Assembly: GCA_014728975.1 (NCBI GenBank) | Contig: WJKQ01000002.1 | Coordinates: forward strand, 1-13,656 | Direction: 5' to 3' | Source of the DNA: Candidatus Peregrinibacteria bacterium | Lineage (GTDB): Bacteria; Patescibacteriota; Gracilibacteria; UBA1369; LOWO2-01-FULL-3 | DNA length: 13,656 nt | Part shown: positions 12,625-13,656 of the stretch, one piece after another | Layout: the number at the start of each line of letters is the position of its first letter | How positions within the stretch are numbered: position 1 is the stretch's first letter | The notes under the pieces: generated by a model | Databases searched by the model: none | What the model was told of the DNA's origin: nothing | Seen by the model: the letters and a program-made list of their open reading frames with translations, nothing else | Program-made: the position numbers and the translations under genes

Positions 12625-13656
12625 ATGCATGAAATAAAGACCGAACTGGAGGAGACGTGTGGATTTGTGAAGGAAGGGCTTAAGAAAATCGATCTGCCGG
12701 AGAAAAAAAAGAAACTTGAGGCTTTGAATGACGAAATGCAGAAGCCCGATTTTTGGGATGATAAGGAACGCGCCACTAAAATCAGTCAAAAAGCAAGCAA
12801 TTTAACAAAATTAATCGATAGATGGGAAAAAATAAGCGCGGATTGTGAAGAGTTGACAGAGCTTCTGCCGGAGATTCATCCTGAAAAAGACCCAAAAAGC
12901 GCCGAAGAGTTCAAGGGGATGGTTGAAAAATTAAAAAGGGACTGGCGAAAACTTGAAATTTTGACATTCCTAAGCGGGAAATATGACGAAAATAATGCGA
13001 TTTTGACGATTCACGCGGGGACGGGCGGGACGGATGCCGCGGATTTCGCGGAAATGCTTTTAAGAATGTATCTGAGGTACGCGGAAAAAATGGATTTTAA
13101 TACTTCTATTCTGGAGATTTCTTCCGCAGATGAGGCCGGGATCAAGAGTTGTACGTTTGAGGTTATCGGACAATACGCTTACGGTTATCTCAAAGGAGAG
13201 GCCGGCGTACACAGACTGGTGCGGCAGTCGCCTTTTAACGTGAAACATACCCGTGAAACTTCTTTTGTTCTTGTGGAGGTTATTCCGGAAATTGAGCAGG
13301 CCGGGGAAGTGGAAATAAATCCTGAGGACTTACGGATTGATGTTTTTCGGGCGAGCGGGCATGGCGGACAGAGCGTGAATACGACTGATTCGGCGGTGAG
13401 GATTACGCATATTCCAACCGGAATCGTTGTCAGCTGTCAAAATGAAAGAAGTCAACTGCAAAACAAGGAGCAGGCGATGAAAATTTTATACGCGCGGCTT
13501 GCGGATCTCATGGAAAAACAAAAAGCGGAAGAGATAAGCGAGCTTCGCGGCGAGGCGCGGGAAATCGCCTGGGGAAATCAGATTCGTTCATATGTTTTAC
13601 ATCCATACAAAATGGTGAAGGATCATCGCACGGGTTATGAAGAGAGTGATCCGGAG
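12625..13656 (+). CDS. prfB: Peptide chain release factor 2 (RF2), partial at the right edge
   Basis: 344 codons are visible; the E. coli protein has 365 residues, so about 20 are missing past the edge. Domain 1 is helical (about 1-110). The codon-recognition motif SPF is at 202-204 (VHRLVRQSPF), which marks RF2 rather than RF1 (PxT), so it should read UAA and UGA. The catalytic GGQ is at 247-249 (RASGHGGQSVN), preceded by His where many RF2 have Ala. TDSAVRITHIPTGIV and WGNQIRSYVL follow as in the family. No in-frame TGA occurs near codon 25, so the autoregulatory frameshift found in many bacterial prfB genes is absent and the frame is continuous from the ATG at 12625. No Shine-Dalgarno is visible. 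Confidence 0.96.
   Translation, partial: MHEIKTELEETCGFVKEGLKKIDLPEKKKKLEALNDEMQKPDFWDDKERATKISQKASNLTKLIDRWEKISADCEELTELLPEIHPEKDPKSAEEFKGMVEKLKRDWRKLEILTFLSGKYDENNAILTIHAGTGGTDAADFAEMLLRMYLRYAEKMDFNTSILEISSADEAGIKSCTFEVIGQYAYGYLKGEAGVHRLVRQSPFNVKHTRETSFVLVEVIPEIEQAGEVEINPEDLRIDVFRASGHGGQSVNTTDSAVRITHIPTGIVVSCQNERSQLQNKEQAMKILYARLADLMEKQKAEEISELRGEAREIAWGNQIRSYVLHPYKMVKDHRTGYEESDPE

Noticed and set aside
1..13656. UGA recoded as glycine or tryptophan
   Set aside because: Conserved genes read through without in-frame TGA, and RF2, which recoded lineages lose, is present.
1..13656. CRISPR array, insertion sequence or origin of replication
   Set aside because: No regularly spaced repeats, transposase motifs, or DnaA-box clusters were seen on reading both strands.

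Overview
The window most likely comes from a bacterium with a small, AT-rich genome, probably a member of the Candidate Phyla Radiation (Patescibacteria). The reasons are AT-rich sequence with many short orphan proteins, a CarS-like (DUF46) lipid cytidylyltransferase in an otherwise bacterial gene set, a MurD with the variant P-loop TGTKGKGTT, a long RNase J with a basic N-terminal extension, and no recognisable Shine-Dalgarno sequence before any start. This placement is inferred from protein features only; no rRNA or ribosomal protein gene is present. The genetic code looks standard: RF2 (prfB) is present and no gene is broken by in-frame TGA.

Layout. 1-707 (minus): the start of a DUF378 membrane protein cut by the window edge, then tspO. 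801-1889: two orphan genes facing each other that share one TTATAA hexamer as both stop codons. 1890-2219: non-coding, holding a near-consensus promoter for the second orphan, a GC-rich stem-loop and a terminator. 2220-8074 (minus): a same-strand block in transcription order RNase J, CarS-like protein, a membrane-anchored orphan, clpB and tRNA-Pro(GGG). clpB has its own consensus promoter overlapped by a CIRCE element, so it is probably repressed by HrcA, and the tRNA starts one base after the clpB stop. 8207-9574 (plus): murD. 9624-10200 (minus): an RHH antitoxin/RelE-type toxin pair behind an operator-like promoter, with a palindromic unit on each side. 10352-11005 (plus): an exported four-cysteine orphan whose promoter spacer contains a G7 tract. 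11057-12577 (minus): a Wzx/MATE-type flippase. 12625 to the edge (plus): prfB.

How the genes fit together. murD, the flippase and the CarS-like enzyme point to envelope building. clpB (disaggregase), RNase J (mRNA decay) and the toxin-antitoxin pair point to stress response and RNA turnover. Candidate promoters repeatedly give short leaders, mostly about 15-25 nt, without a ribosome-binding site, suggesting translation starts that do not depend on anti-SD pairing. No CRISPR array, insertion sequence, phage gene or replication origin was seen. I found no clearly new multi-gene system. The most testable unusual features are the possible phase-variable promoter at 10285-10311, the clpB-tRNA junction, the family of 16-18 bp perfect palindromes, and the lack of Shine-Dalgarno sequences.
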